Shown here: positions 20,751-27,039 of the stretch, piece after piece
Numbering within the stretch: position 1 is the first letter of the stretch
How the letters are laid out: the number at the start of each line of letters is the position of its first letter
Virus record (IMG/VR): IMGVR_UViG_3300026094_000662
Coordinates: 1-27,039 of that record
Length of the DNA: 27,039 nt
Origin: a virus
Strand: one strand, 5' to 3'
Notes under the pieces: generated by a model
The model's input: only the letters and a program-made list of their open reading frames with translations
Databases searched by the model: none
What the model was told of the DNA's origin: nothing
Program-made: the position numbers and the translations under genes

Positions 20751-21446
20751 CTACTTTTGGCGTTTCTTTATTGTTTCTGCTAGTTTGCCGGAAAGCTGTT
20801 TGTTATATTCTTTCACAAACTTGCTTTCTTTTTTCATAGAGTCTGCAGCATCAATGTCAGCACTTATTTCTGAATCCATCGACTTCTCATAGCTGAGGTC
20901 GTGATACACAGCATCAATGTAATCTGCTGCTTTTGTGATATAACTCTGCTGCCAAGCCTGCAAGCCTTCTGCCTCTGAAATCGTTTTCAACAAATCGTGT
21001 AGTTTGATAGAATACTTGGAAAGCTTATATAGCTCGGAACGCGCCATTTGAATTTCGTGATCCTGTTCTGCTTTAGCAGCAAGATCAGCAAGTCCTTCTC
21101 TTATTTTTTGTTTTTTATTTTCTTTCATCTTTGTTCTCTTAATATCAAATGCAGTGTTACCGATAAATGACATAAGATTTTTATGCATGGATCTTACGTC
21201 AGGGTCATCTTTATCTACTTCGTCAGTCATATTTTTGAATGCTTTTGTTGACTGCCTATAATCTGGTTTTTTAGGCGGATTAAACTCTAAAGAACCCCGT
21301 TTATATTCTTCCCAGTCACTAGGAATAGTGTTTTTAAAACTGCTTACGCTGCTGACCATTCGCACTGCATCTTTAAAAACACCTGCATCGTTCGGATCGT
21401 CGAATGATATGGCCTTGCCAGCTTTTTTACTTACCAATGTAATCAT
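20751..21446 (-). CDS. Phage head-region protein with helical domain, 231 aa
   Basis: Unknown function. Residues 1-110 hold a basic N-terminal part (MITLVSKKAGKAISFDDPND) with many Lys and Asp. The second half contains MARSELYKLSKYSIKLHDLL, about residues 134-153, followed by a W-Q-Q-S-Y-I-T-K-A-A-D-Y-I-D block and VYHDLSY, a helical motif I associate with marine T4-like phage proteins of the head cluster. The C-terminus is Lys-rich and helical. No ribosome site is visible before ATG 21446; instead a late octamer lies 5 bases upstream (21452-21459). Confidence 0.66.
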   Translation of the reverse strand: MITLVSKKAGKAISFDDPNDAGVFKDAVRMVSSVSSFKNTIPSDWEEYKRGSLEFNPPKKPDYRQSTKAFKNMTDEVDKDDPDVRSMHKNLMSFIGNTAFDIKRTKMKENKKQKIREGLADLAAKAEQDHEIQMARSELYKLSKYSIKLHDLLKTISEAEGLQAWQQSYITKAADYIDAVYHDLSYEKSMDSEISADIDAADSMKKESKFVKEYNKQLSGKLAETIKKRQK

Positions 21447-21451
21447 AATTA

Positions 21452-21459
21452 TATTTATC
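21452..21459 (-). promoter_or_regulatory. Late-promoter-like octamer GATAAATA adjacent to ATG
   Basis: Minus strand GATAAATA, then TAATT and ATG 21446. It matches the octamers at 330 and 5026, but the distance to ATG is only 5 bases, so a transcript starting at the usual position would be leaderless. It overlaps the stop of the preceding gene (21455-21457). Confidence 0.5.
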
Positions 21460-21670
21460 GCTTAACAGTTTTACCGCCCATAAGGTTTTTGTCAACATTT
21501 AGAGCATTTTGAGCTGTGCCGTCTGGGTTTGTTTTTTGAGGAGCCTTAGGCACACCTTTCTTGTCTCTCTTAATTTTGGCTTTTGCTGCTGGCGGATTAG
21601 CAACACTCGCAACAGACCCTGCTGAAGTTGCTCCTGCTGTTGCTGCTTCTAGTATTTCTCTAAATCTCAT
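21455..21670 (-). CDS. Probable capsid-targeted small protein, 71 aa
   Basis: I start at ATG 21670, which forms ATGA with the stop of the 577-aa gene; an upstream ATG at 21706 lies inside that gene. The product starts MRFREILEAATAGATSAGSV, so the first eight residues look like a capsid-targeting sequence ending I-L-E, a T4 gp21-type (I/L)xE site. The mature part would be Ala/Ser/Thr-rich, then Lys/Pro-rich (AKAKIKRDKKGVPKAPQK), i.e. small, basic and disordered, like T4 internal proteins. Probably packaged with DNA. No enzymatic motif. Confidence 0.75.
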   Translation of the reverse strand: MRFREILEAATAGATSAGSVASVANPPAAKAKIKRDKKGVPKAPQKTNPDGTAQNALNVDKNLMGGKTVKR

Positions 21671-23400
21671 GACTTTTTCCTTCCTGACTTCATGTTTGCG
21701 CACCAATGTGCCATCTTCTGTTTTTCGCCCGAAGAGTTTTTTGCTTGTTTTCTTAGTGCTGTGACGCTTTTGGAACAGTCGACACCTGCTTTTTTTGCTC
21801 GACCAGGACGACTTTTGCCTTTCTTCTTACCGTCGGCAAAGTTTTCGCCTATTTTTGTACGTTGTAGGACATCTGTGTTCCATATTTGGTAAGCAATATT
21901 GTCACTGTCTACCATACGCACACCGTCATAGCCCATGTTTTCAAGTTCGCCTGTGCTGTATTTGTCTATGTCGTCATATGAAGCCAACTTTGCTTGAGGA
22001 GATATTTCAAACGCCATATCTACTCCCTTGCCTGTTGTTACAGTATTGTCCCAGTCGGTATTATCTACACCATTAAGCCAAAATGTTCCATCTGCGCTTT
22101 TACTTAGATCTATCACTGCAAAATCTTGAGAACTTCTGTGTATGCCAATCTCTCTGTTTTCATTTTTCTTCTTTCCAGCGCAGTGTGCTTTTTGAGAAAA
22201 ACCTTTAGGATTATTACAGTTTATAGAACCCTTATACTTTTTGCTCCACTTTTCCGATACATTATCTTCCGCATAAGTGTCTTTAGCAGTGTGAGAAAAA
22301 TCTCTTATCAGTTCCTCAATCGAAGCATCTTTTACTCTTATAACCGGCACTTTATCCATACCTAATTTTAGGTATGCGTCATATCGATGATGCCCGTTCA
22401 CAATAAAACCATTTTTATCAACTACTAGTGGCTTGTTGAAACCGTTCTTGATGCTTTTTACGGTTTTGTTTACCATGCCGGGGATTCTTTGGTCCTGCGA
22501 TGTTTCTAGTGTAGAAGGATCAACCATATCCGGTTCGAGGTCATAACTGCCTTTCAAGTCCTTTATGCTGACCTGAGGCATTTGATTTCTGGGAATATTT
22601 AACTCATCTAGAATTGATTCATTAGATTTTTTACTTAGACTCTCGTCTACTGGTTGATCTATATGCTGTTTGATGTTTTTTGCAGTTCTTTCGAACTTGT
22701 GATCCTTGTGTTTGAATCCTATGCCGCCTGCATCTTCCCATTTTGAAATATTCACACCGTAATCATCTATCAAGATATTAGGAGTCCCGTCAGGCTGTGT
22801 AGCATATTTTGCTTTATCGTGTGTAATTATTACGTCTTGTGGAGGGAAGAATTTTAGATGTTCTTTAACCCATAATCTTTTGTGTGGTTCAGAGTTTTTA
22901 TCACCTGGCAGAGGCGACGAGAGTATTTTGTATTTTCCCTTTACCTGTTTAATAAGATTAAGCAGACTGGATGCGTTTGCAGTCAAAGGAAGATTTATCC
23001 AAAAATCGTCTGTTTGTCTTATTCGATCAAGAGCATCGTCTATGTTGTATTTTTTGTTTATTTCCCGCCAATCGTCGACATTCATTAGATCAGCCCAGGA
23101 TCCGAAAAAGTCAGCAAGCACACCGTCCATGTCTACGAATATTTCTGTGGATTTTGAAATCTCACCTACAGCATCTTCAAAAAGTCTGTAATTGCGAGAT
23201 TCGGACAGTCCTAAATTAAACAGAACATTTGTTTTAGAACCTTTTGTTTTCTTTGAAAGAGTAGGAGGACGACCGTCTTTATCAACAGTATTACCAAACT
23301 TCGCAGCCTGTTTTTTAACTTCTTGTGGTCCAACATCTTGAGTTTGATTCTGTTTGGTTATCCTGCCAACACCGCCCTCCTGTAATTCTCTAAATCTCAT
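21667..23400 (-). CDS. Multidomain 'polyvalent' virion protein: capsid-targeting tag, HAD phosphatase, ParB-like domain, Cys motifs
   Basis: 577 residues, starting with MRFRELQEGG, a gp21-type L-Q-E site. Residues 85-235 are a HAD-type nucleotidase domain: IFVDMDGVLADF (Asp90, Asp92), Ser161-Ser162 after KYKIL, Lys196, and ILIDDYGVN with Asp212-Asp213. Residues about 270-360 hold a ParB-like domain with GFIVNGHHRYDAYLKLG (331-347). A basic Cys motif, Y-K-G-S-I-N-C-N-N-P-K-G-F-S-Q-K-A-H-C, is at 389-407. Residues 415-515 end in LENMGYDGVRM, an ART-PolyVal-like pattern. A second Cys/basic motif (SSGEKQKMAHWCANMKSGRK) ends it. Such mixtures resemble polyvalent proteins injected with phage DNA. 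Coupled by ATGA on both sides. Confidence 0.72.
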   Translation of the reverse strand: MRFRELQEGGVGRITKQNQTQDVGPQEVKKQAAKFGNTVDKDGRPPTLSKKTKGSKTNVLFNLGLSESRNYRLFEDAVGEISKSTEIFVDMDGVLADFFGSWADLMNVDDWREINKKYNIDDALDRIRQTDDFWINLPLTANASSLLNLIKQVKGKYKILSSPLPGDKNSEPHKRLWVKEHLKFFPPQDVIITHDKAKYATQPDGTPNILIDDYGVNISKWEDAGGIGFKHKDHKFERTAKNIKQHIDQPVDESLSKKSNESILDELNIPRNQMPQVSIKDLKGSYDLEPDMVDPSTLETSQDQRIPGMVNKTVKSIKNGFNKPLVVDKNGFIVNGHHRYDAYLKLGMDKVPVIRVKDASIEELIRDFSHTAKDTYAEDNVSEKWSKKYKGSINCNNPKGFSQKAHCAGKKKNENREIGIHRSSQDFAVIDLSKSADGTFWLNGVDNTDWDNTVTTGKGVDMAFEISPQAKLASYDDIDKYSTGELENMGYDGVRMVDSDNIAYQIWNTDVLQRTKIGENFADGKKKGKSRPGRAKKAGVDCSKSVTALRKQAKNSSGEKQKMAHWCANMKSGRKKS

Positions 23401-23702
23401 TCTATATCCATGTCCGCCAGTCTTCTATCAAGAAACACAGCAAGTTTGAAATCCTTATTCGTAATTGTGTTCTTATCATGGGTATGCAGACTTATCAGCA
23501 TTTCGTCATAGAAAATTACCGCATCAATAAAGTGATCCATTTCGGTCATCTTCTGTTCAATAGAAATTAGAAACCTAAGAGCATGGTTGTAGTCGGAAAA
23601 TGTTACTCTTTTTCTTAGGCGTTTGCCATTGTCAACTACTTCCCAGTTTTTCAGATAATTGTCTGCAAATTCTTGTGCTTTTTGAGGTGTGATCTTTTTC
23701 AT
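23397..23702 (-). CDS. Pterin-4a-carbinolamine dehydratase-like (PCD/DCoH) protein, active site altered
   Basis: I start at ATG 23702, giving an ATGA overlap with the upstream stop and a 101-residue product, the usual PCD size. The fold is recognisable: W20 in LKNWEVVDNGKRLRKRVTF (about 17-35), YNHALRFLISI, and the C-terminal LHTHDKNTITNKDFKLA (about 72-88), where PCD proteins have L-x-T-H-D-x-x-G-L-T-x-x-D. The catalytic HHP motif is HFI here (His57-Phe58-Ile59), so the second His and the Pro are lost. Enzyme activity is doubtful; a structural or DCoH-like binding role is possible. It sits in the head block, not with folE. Confidence 0.72.
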   Translation of the reverse strand: MKKITPQKAQEFADNYLKNWEVVDNGKRLRKRVTFSDYNHALRFLISIEQKMTEMDHFIDAVIFYDEMLISLHTHDKNTITNKDFKLAVFLDRRLADMDIE

Positions 23703-23929
23703 CGTTTTCTTCCTCTTAAACCCTGTGGCATGTTTAGTTGATGACCTGTCCAATATGGTCTAGAAAACCACAATTTGAACCATTCTTCTGTGCCCGGCTC
23801 AATACCTTTTTCTCTTTCTATCTGCTTTTTCTCTGTGCCTGTTACAGAAATATTGGAACCTTCATAAGGCTTATAGCCTGTGAATTCGTTTTTTATCCCT
23901 GCTAGTTTTTGTAGTTCAGCAATGTCCAT
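23699..23929 (-). CDS. Small phage head-block protein, 76 aa
   Basis: Unknown function. It begins MDIAELQKLAGIKNEFTGYK, then contains an acidic/basic mixed region and PGTEEWFKLWFSRPYWTGHQ (about 45-64) with several Trp residues and a basic C-terminus (GLRGRKR). The WFKLWFSRPYWTG part is a sequence I associate with marine T4-like phage head-region genes. No clear (I/L)xE-type targeting site. Start and upstream stop overlap as TAATG, and its stop overlaps the PCD-like start (ATGA). Confidence 0.65.
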   Translation of the reverse strand: MDIAELQKLAGIKNEFTGYKPYEGSNISVTGTEKKQIEREKGIEPGTEEWFKLWFSRPYWTGHQLNMPQGLRGRKR

Positions 23930-24261
23930 TAGTACTTGCCTTGCTGAATATTCGCCATCTCTTCTGTATAAATTCTGTTTATAATAGTCTGTCGATCCTG
24001 CATATCAAACACTCTAGAAGCATTCTTACCAACTTGAAATTTTTTGCAGTAGGTATTCATTGCCGAGTCAACTGCAGCACCAAACATTTTGCCGGCATCG
24101 ATTTTTTGTTTTTTGCCGCATGCATCTTTTAACCGCATAACTGCAGGATAATATGTTCTTCTGTAAAAATGAGGGTCATGTCGCATGAAAACAATAACGT
24201 CCTCAGTTACATCAAAAGGTAGTTTATTGTTATGCTGCTCAGCAAATTCACTAATCTTCAT
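23929..24261 (-). CDS. Probable capsid-targeted protein, 110 aa
   Basis: I start at ATG 24261 (product MKISEFAEQHNNK), overlapping the upstream gene by 11 bases; the longer frame lies inside that gene. MKISEFAE is similar to the T4 capsid-targeting sequence MKTYQEFIAE, although the residue before x-E is Phe instead of Ile or Leu. The rest contains DVIVFMRHDPHFYRRTYYPA (about 21-40), a basic, aromatic-rich segment, and a C-terminal helical part (TINRIYTEEMANIQQGKY type). Function unknown. Confidence 0.66.
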   Translation of the reverse strand: MKISEFAEQHNNKLPFDVTEDVIVFMRHDPHFYRRTYYPAVMRLKDACGKKQKIDAGKMFGAAVDSAMNTYCKKFQVGKNASRVFDMQDRQTIINRIYTEEMANIQQGKY

Positions 24262-24724
24262 CTGACTCGCCTTCGCTAGGAAAATCGGATTTTTTCTGCC
24301 AACTGTAGGAAGTTTTATCGTCTTCAATAGGACCGCCTTTTGCCCAGGTCCTGCAACTTCTAGCTGAATGGCATTTAAAGTGATGCATCCAACAGTAGCC
24401 TAGAACACCGTCTTCGTCTGATGTTGGACCAGGCAGGCAATCTTTCATTCTTTCCGAAATGTCAAATGCCACACAGTTACCACACAGCGAACTTTTTGCT
24501 GCTTTTGCTGTTGTGCTCCAAAATTCTGCAATTTCATCCCAAAAGTTGCCTGGTTCGTCTACGTTGAGAGGACCATACTGTACATGGTCTGCCTGTATTG
24601 CGTCATTTCTATTCACAGTATTGACTTCTAGATCCTTTGTTGCCGGGGGACAATCCATCTTTGCTTCAGTCAATCGCAGTGAAAATTCTCTATTTTGTAT
24701 TGTTGCTATTTCTTGTATTTTCAT
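24251..24724 (-). CDS. Cys-rich probable capsid-targeted protein, 157 aa
   Basis: The N-terminus MKIQEIATIQ and the following FSLRLTE (L-T-E at 18-20) give a possible gp21-type cleavage site. The core carries six Cys in the order C81-G-N-C84, C96, C111-W-M-H-H-F, C118-H-S-A-R-S-C124, together with RTWAKGGPI (125-133). The CxxC and later Cys spacing fit a metal or iron-sulfur centre (a HiPIP-like comparison is tempting, not proven) or a zinc domain. The T-W-A-x-G-G-P-I tail is a conserved-looking signature of this protein type in marine T4-like phages. Function unknown. Confidence 0.72.
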   Translation of the reverse strand: MKIQEIATIQNREFSLRLTEAKMDCPPATKDLEVNTVNRNDAIQADHVQYGPLNVDEPGNFWDEIAEFWSTTAKAAKSSLCGNCVAFDISERMKDCLPGPTSDEDGVLGYCWMHHFKCHSARSCRTWAKGGPIEDDKTSYSWQKKSDFPSEGESDED

Positions 24725-24727
24725 TTG

Positions 24728-25342
24728 TTAATCCAACATGTCTGATACTGTCTTGCCACTCTGCCACATCTTGCAGGACCAATAGCGAGCCTTGTCGTTT
24801 GGTCCTGGATTATCACAGTTGTGTCTTGCTCTGAAACTTCTACGTGCTTCAGGATCGTCGCGTTTAATTTCCATTTTGTCTGATCCAAAGTTTACCTTTT
24901 TGGCTTTTACTTTTCCATCTGCGGTCTTGTCTCCAGAGTTAACATAAACTTTGAATTTTTTAACATCACCTCTCATCGGTTGATTTAATTTAACTTTCTT
25001 GCCATCGTATTCTGCTTCCCAGAGAGGATCGTCTGGCACGTATCCTAGTATGCCGAACTCTTCATAAAAATCTTCGTCGTTTTCAAGAGTAATTTCGTCA
25101 GTTAATTCTACATCGTCAGCTGAAATCTCAATATCGAAATCATCATAGCCTTCTGAAAAGAAATAATTTGCTAGTTTTTCTGCAAACTTGTGTGATTCTT
25201 CCTCATTAAGAGATTTAGGCAGAGGTATTTCAAAAACTGTGCCTTCCTGTGCAGTTTCAAATATTTCATACTCTGAAAACACATCTTCATTCAATGAAAC
25301 TGTGTCTTGTTTTTCCATTACTACTCTTGCAAAGTGTTTCAT
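24728..25342 (-). CDS. Cys-containing head-block protein with RARHNC motif, 204 aa
   Basis: The product starts MKHFARVVMEKQDTVSLNED with L-N-E (17-19), a possible gp21-type site. The middle is very acidic (DDFDIEISADDVELTDEITL, about 67-86). The C-terminus has RRSFRARHNCDNPGP (167-181) followed by ARYWSCKMW (185-193), a signature I associate with small head or structural proteins of phages; Cys176 and Cys190 could bind metal. Starts from ATG 25342 with a GAGAGAAA ribosome site. The acidic middle and basic Cys end suggest a scaffold or DNA-contact role; not proven. Confidence 0.7.
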   Translation of the reverse strand: MKHFARVVMEKQDTVSLNEDVFSEYEIFETAQEGTVFEIPLPKSLNEEESHKFAEKLANYFFSEGYDDFDIEISADDVELTDEITLENDEDFYEEFGILGYVPDDPLWEAEYDGKKVKLNQPMRGDVKKFKVYVNSGDKTADGKVKAKKVNFGSDKMEIKRDDPEARRSFRARHNCDNPGPNDKARYWSCKMWQSGKTVSDMLD

Positions 25343-25350
25343 AATTTCTC

Positions 25351-25782
25351 TCAGTGATTTAGATAGATGCTTTCAACCGAACCATCGGTCCAGTTTTCCA
25401 ACCGTGCTCTTATGTGTACATAATTGCCAGTAAAATTAACAAGCTCGTTAGCATTTTCTTCAACGCCAGGAGTGCTTGTAAGATTGTAAGCGTCTTCGTA
25501 TATTGTAAACCAGTCAGCGTTAACAGGATCAACTGCAAGTGTTGCTTGTATTTTAAGTGTACCTACAAAACCTGAAAGGTTATATTGAACGGTGTGGAAT
25601 CCGTCAGCGCGACCGTAATAACCGTCGCCACGCACGGGATCAGATGTAGCAGTAAGAACTTCGTCGAAACCTGTAGCAGTTACAGGATATGAAATACCAA
25701 CACCCTCTTCGTTGACAGTGTCGCCTGATTCAGTATCAGTAAAACTATATTTCAGTAAGAATGTTTCGCTTTTTGCTGGCAT
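25351..25782 (-). CDS. Beta-rich probable virion protein, 143 aa
   Basis: A 143-residue beta-rich protein, rich in Thr, Val, Tyr and Asp. It contains YSFTDTESGDTVNEEGVGIS near the start, DGFHTVQYNLSGFVGTLKIQ at about 60-79, and NFTGNYVHIRARLENWTDG at about 115-133, ending IYLNH. The N-F-T-G-N-x-V-x-x-R-A-x-x-x-N-W-T-D-G pattern is one I associate with structural proteins of marine T4-like phages (tail or baseplate type, jelly-roll-like). No ribosome site precedes ATG 25782; a late octamer lies 4 bases upstream. Confidence 0.7.
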   Translation of the reverse strand: MPAKSETFLLKYSFTDTESGDTVNEEGVGISYPVTATGFDEVLTATSDPVRGDGYYGRADGFHTVQYNLSGFVGTLKIQATLAVDPVNADWFTIYEDAYNLTSTPGVEENANELVNFTGNYVHIRARLENWTDGSVESIYLNH

Positions 25783-25786
25783 GTTG

Positions 25787-25794
25787 TATTTAGC
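25787..25794 (-). promoter_or_regulatory. Late-promoter-like octamer GCTAAATA adjacent to ATG
   Basis: Minus strand GCTAAATA followed by CAAC and ATG 25782, six of eight matches to TATAAATA. As at 21452-21459, it is so near the ATG that a standard late start would give a leaderless mRNA, and no Shine-Dalgarno is visible. Confidence 0.4.
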
Positions 25795-25797
25795 ATA

Positions 25798-26379
25798 TTA
25801 TGCCTCACATACCAAACGATCTACTCTTCGAATATTATCCCAAATCATGAGATTGATAAGGCTGAGAATTTTATCATCTCTCAGATAAAAGTATAATCCT
25901 CCCACCATCCAACCGCGTTTTATGGCTCTGTACGCAGTGTCACCTATTGTTACTTTATCAGGATTTGCATCAATCCACTGTGTAAAATCACTGGCAATTC
26001 TTTTGTCATTCATTGTGACTCTAATAGGATGACTCGCAGGTTCTTTTACTAGGATGGTGTTAGGCTGTTTTAGAACGTGTATTTGTGAAGGATCAGGCTG
26101 CCATATTTCTTCAACAGTATCAGAAAATGTATTTTGAATTTCTTCGATCAGTTTCCTATTGTTGGTGAAAACAGAAATATGCGATCCTTCGCCTCGCGTT
26201 CTACAATCATCTTCTCTTATAATTTCAAGAAGGTGTTCAATCTCTTCGTTTAATTTCAACCGTAGCCCAGAGTACCTTGACGCAAATCCCATTCTGTATG
26301 CGTCTTGATTGCGAACAACTACCTTGTAGAGATATTTGTTATACCACAATTTTGTGGTTTCCATATACTGCACTGACAT
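25798..26379 (-). CDS. Conserved-type phage protein next to clpA, 193 aa
   Basis: Unknown function. Two Met codons near the start (26379, 26364); the first has an AGAGGCGA ribosome site. Segments: an aromatic N-terminus (LWYNKYLYKVVVRNQDAY), a Glu-rich helix LNEEIEHLLEIIREDD at about 43-58, a beta-type middle (SHISVFTNNRKLIEEIQ), and a C-terminus with RAIKRGWMVGGLYFYLRDD. The I-R-x-D-x-L-V-x-E tail suggests a helical end. It follows clpA with a 9-base gap, so it may be an adaptor or substrate of that ATPase, an idea from position only. Confidence 0.65.
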   Translation of the reverse strand: MSVQYMETTKLWYNKYLYKVVVRNQDAYRMGFASRYSGLRLKLNEEIEHLLEIIREDDCRTRGEGSHISVFTNNRKLIEEIQNTFSDTVEEIWQPDPSQIHVLKQPNTILVKEPASHPIRVTMNDKRIASDFTQWIDANPDKVTIGDTAYRAIKRGWMVGGLYFYLRDDKILSLINLMIWDNIRRVDRLVCEA

Positions 26380-26388
26380 ATTCGCCTC

Positions 26389-27039
26389 TTATTCTGCTTC
26401 TACTGTTTCTGAATTTAATACAATTTCGCTGTCTTGGAAATCTATTATCACTTTGCCACCGTCACGTAAATTGCCGAACAGCATCTCACGTGATAGCGGA
26501 GATTTGATCTCTCTGTCAATTACTCTCTGTAGAGGACGCGCCCCCATCTTGGGATCAAAGCCTACATCAACAAGATGATCAAGTGCTTCGTTTGTGATAT
26601 CAATCTCGATTGACTTATCCTTTACCATGTCCTTGAGTTCAAGCAGGAACTTGCCAACAATTTTAATCATAATCTCTTTGCTCAACTTGGCAAATGTAAC
26701 AACAGCATCTAGTCGATTGCGAAACTCAGGAGCAAAGAATTCTTTGAGTGCAGTGTCTTCGTATTCTTTTTCAAGATCTTCTACGAAACCAATTGTATTC
26801 TTTTCAGCATCTCTCGCGCCAAGATTAGTAGTAAGAATCACAATTGAATTTCTAGCATCTGCTTCTTTGCCGTTTGATCCTGTTACCATACCGTTGTCCA
26901 TCATCTGCAGCAGAATCTGTGACACATCAGGATGTGCCTTTTCGATCTCGTCTAACAGTAGAACACAACCAGGATTTTCCTGCAGTTTTGTTATTAGCAG
27001 TCCAGCATTGTCTTCGTAACCTACATAGCCAGGAGGAGA
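26389..27039 (-). CDS. clpA: ClpA-type AAA+ unfoldase, C-terminal part (cut by window edge)
   Basis: The frame enters from the window edge, so the 5' part is missing. Visible is the second AAA+ module of a Clp/Hsp100 ATPase: SPPGYVGYEDNAGLL (substrate pore loop GYVG), LLLDEIEKAHPDV (Walker B), TTNLGARD (sensor 1), FAPEFRNRLD (arginine finger), and GARPLQRVI (sensor 2). Before PEFRNRLD the loop carries I-G-F, the place and form of the ClpP-binding IGL/IGF loop, so the protein could dock on a ClpP peptidase (host or phage). ClpA-like genes occur in marine T4-like phages. Role in infection not known. Confidence 0.93.
   Translation of the reverse strand, partial: SPPGYVGYEDNAGLLITKLQENPGCVLLLDEIEKAHPDVSQILLQMMDNGMVTGSNGKEADARNSIVILTTNLGARDAEKNTIGFVEDLEKEYEDTALKEFFAPEFRNRLDAVVTFAKLSKEIMIKIVGKFLLELKDMVKDKSIEIDITNEALDHLVDVGFDPKMGARPLQRVIDREIKSPLSREMLFGNLRDGGKVIIDFQDSEIVLNSETVEAE

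Noticed and set aside
1-27039. tRNA genes, CRISPR arrays, insertion sequences or integrase
   Set aside because: I read both strands for cloverleaf-like blocks, regular repeats and transposase motifs and found none. I could not run a covariance search, so a degenerate tRNA cannot be excluded.

Overview
The window looks like part of the genome of a marine T4-like myovirus (the broad group of cyanophage- and pelagiphage-type T4-like phages). The evidence is a T4-type family B DNA polymerase (gp43), a gp45-type sliding clamp, a T4 RNase H/FEN nuclease, a dsbA-like protein, T4-type late promoter octamers, a run of head-associated genes with gp21-type cleavage sites, a ClpA-type ATPase, and the start of a structural gene of the kind seen in marine myoviruses. 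Every convincing gene lies on the minus strand, so transcription runs from high to low coordinates. Genes are packed with ATGA, TAATG and longer overlaps. No tRNA, CRISPR array, insertion sequence or intergenic gap over about 90 bases is visible. Base composition is moderately AT-rich by eye. The host cannot be named from this window.

Layout in transcription order. (1) 27039-25351: 3' part of clpA, a conserved phage protein and a beta-rich probable virion protein. (2) 25342-20057: a head/virion-cargo block. Several proteins begin with short sequences resembling the T4 capsid-targeting sequence followed by an (I/L)xE site. It includes Cys-rich proteins, a PCD-like protein, a 577-residue multidomain protein (HAD phosphatase, ParB-like domain, basic Cys motifs), and two neighbouring proteins sharing the same 13-residue C-terminal tail. 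(3) 20060-15229: replication and late-regulation genes: dsbA-like, a CBU_0592-type membrane protein, DNA polymerase with a probable 5-bp/8-nt operator hairpin in its leader, a 36-codon gene, and the sliding clamp. (4) 15229-7831: a long operon leading into a 7-deazaguanine DNA-modification pathway: dpdA (TGT-like transglycosylase), an unknown 174-aa partner, a QueD-like protein, a GT-B glycosyltransferase, a phosphoribosyltransferase and a HIT protein, then folE and queE behind their own promoter. No queC is seen. (5) 7794-4310: small conserved phage genes, a DUF805-type membrane protein and RNase H. (6) 4246-1531: a MoxR-type AAA+ ATPase and a VWA/metallopeptidase-like protein, separated by a strong terminator and a promoter. 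(7) 1498-1: late genes ending in a partial tail-fibre-like structural gene.

Regulation is readable. Five near-consensus host sigma70 promoters (TTGACA/T, 16-17 bp spacer, TATAAT-like) precede dsbA, the clamp, folE, moxR and the VWA gene. T4-type late octamers (GATAAATA and variants) precede the structural and late-type genes. Two of these sit so close to ATG that leaderless late mRNAs are possible.

The strongest candidates for new biology are: (a) a FolE/QueE/QueD-like/DpdA set lacking QueC, with a QueE carrying a roughly 40-residue insertion inside its FeS motif and a QueD homologue missing its catalytic Cys; (b) a set of probable capsid-targeted proteins including a polyvalent protein; (c) the shared C-terminal peptide tag; (d) the candidate polymerase autoregulatory hairpin; and (e) the phage MoxR-VWA pair.
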